This document shows, one piece after another, positions 4,979 through 5,110 of a DNA stretch of 5,110 bases; the first letter of the stretch is position 1; each line of letters begins with the position of its first letter. Under the pieces are notes generated by a model, which saw only the letters and a program-made list of their open reading frames with translations, did no database searches and was not told where the DNA came from. Source of the DNA: Rickettsiaceae bacterium (GTDB lineage: Bacteria; Pseudomonadota; Alphaproteobacteria; Rickettsiales; Rickettsiaceae); contig JAIOYM010000080.1 in NCBI GenBank assembly GCA_021741085.1, forward strand, positions 1-5,110. Reading direction: 5' to 3'. The position numbers were made by a program, and so were the translations under genes.

Positions 4979-5110
4979 ATGTCCAAGCAAGAATTTAAAA
5001 GAACAAAGCCACATTGTAACGTGGGAACTATTGGTCACGTTGATCACGGTAAAACAACATTAACAGCTGCTATAACTAAAGTTCTAGCAAAATCTAGTGG
5101 TGGAAAATTT
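4979..5110 (+). CDS. tuf: Elongation factor Tu, N-terminal 44 residues (runs off the window)
   Basis: EF-Tu is the GTPase that delivers aminoacyl-tRNA to the ribosome. Only the first 44 codons are present; the frame is open to the last base. The start reads MSKQEFKRTKPHCNVGTIGH and contains the G1 P-loop GHVDHGKT at residues 19-26 (K25, T26), the hallmark of the family. The ATG at 4979 matches the usual EF-Tu start, about 10 residues before KPH. The gene is probably transcribed with the two upstream tRNAs. In R. prowazekii the single tuf in this position is followed by rpsJ; whether that holds here lies beyond the window. Confidence 0.98.
   Translation, partial: MSKQEFKRTKPHCNVGTIGHVDHGKTTLTAAITKVLAKSSGGKF

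Overview
The window is AT-rich bacterial chromosome, most likely from an obligate intracellular alphaproteobacterium of the order Rickettsiales, probably Rickettsiaceae. Four things point that way: strong A+T bias in genes and spacers, long non-coding stretches between housekeeping genes, intergenic palindromic repeats ending in GTCATTGCGAG...GGCAATCCAGG, and the gene order tRNA-Tyr, tRNA-Gly, tuf. That order is known from Rickettsia prowazekii, where a single tuf gene follows these two tRNAs. The genus cannot be fixed from the sequence alone.

Layout. Positions 1-641 hold no credible gene. They are an array of related palindromic, MITE-like repeats: three copies of a composite unit and at least one extra arm, including a 64-base identical direct repeat. 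The last copy ends against the stop codon of the next gene. Positions 645-2132 (minus) encode a membrane-anchored M23 peptidoglycan endopeptidase of the MepM type. Positions 2133-2603 are a gene-free spacer with a good sigma70-type promoter for the M23 gene and a GC-rich hairpin after recA. Positions 2604-3656 (minus) are recA, and 3788-4498 (minus) are rlmB, a SpoU-family 2'-O-ribose methyltransferase. A 229-base divergent spacer (4499-4727) then separates rlmB from a plus-strand cluster: tRNA-Tyr(GUA), tRNA-Gly(UCC) and the first 44 codons of tuf, which runs off the window end.

How it works together. The genes are core functions: translation (tRNAs, EF-Tu, 23S rRNA methylation), recombination and repair (RecA), and cell-wall remodelling (M23). 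The three minus-strand genes point the same way, but their gaps (131 and 471 bases) and the M23 promoter suggest partly separate transcription. The tRNAs and tuf look like one transcript. The rlmB and tRNA/tuf promoters appear to share one palindromic TTGCAA hexamer as their -35 element.

I found no phage, CRISPR, toxin-antitoxin or clearly novel multi-gene system. The least explained part is the repeat array at 1-641.
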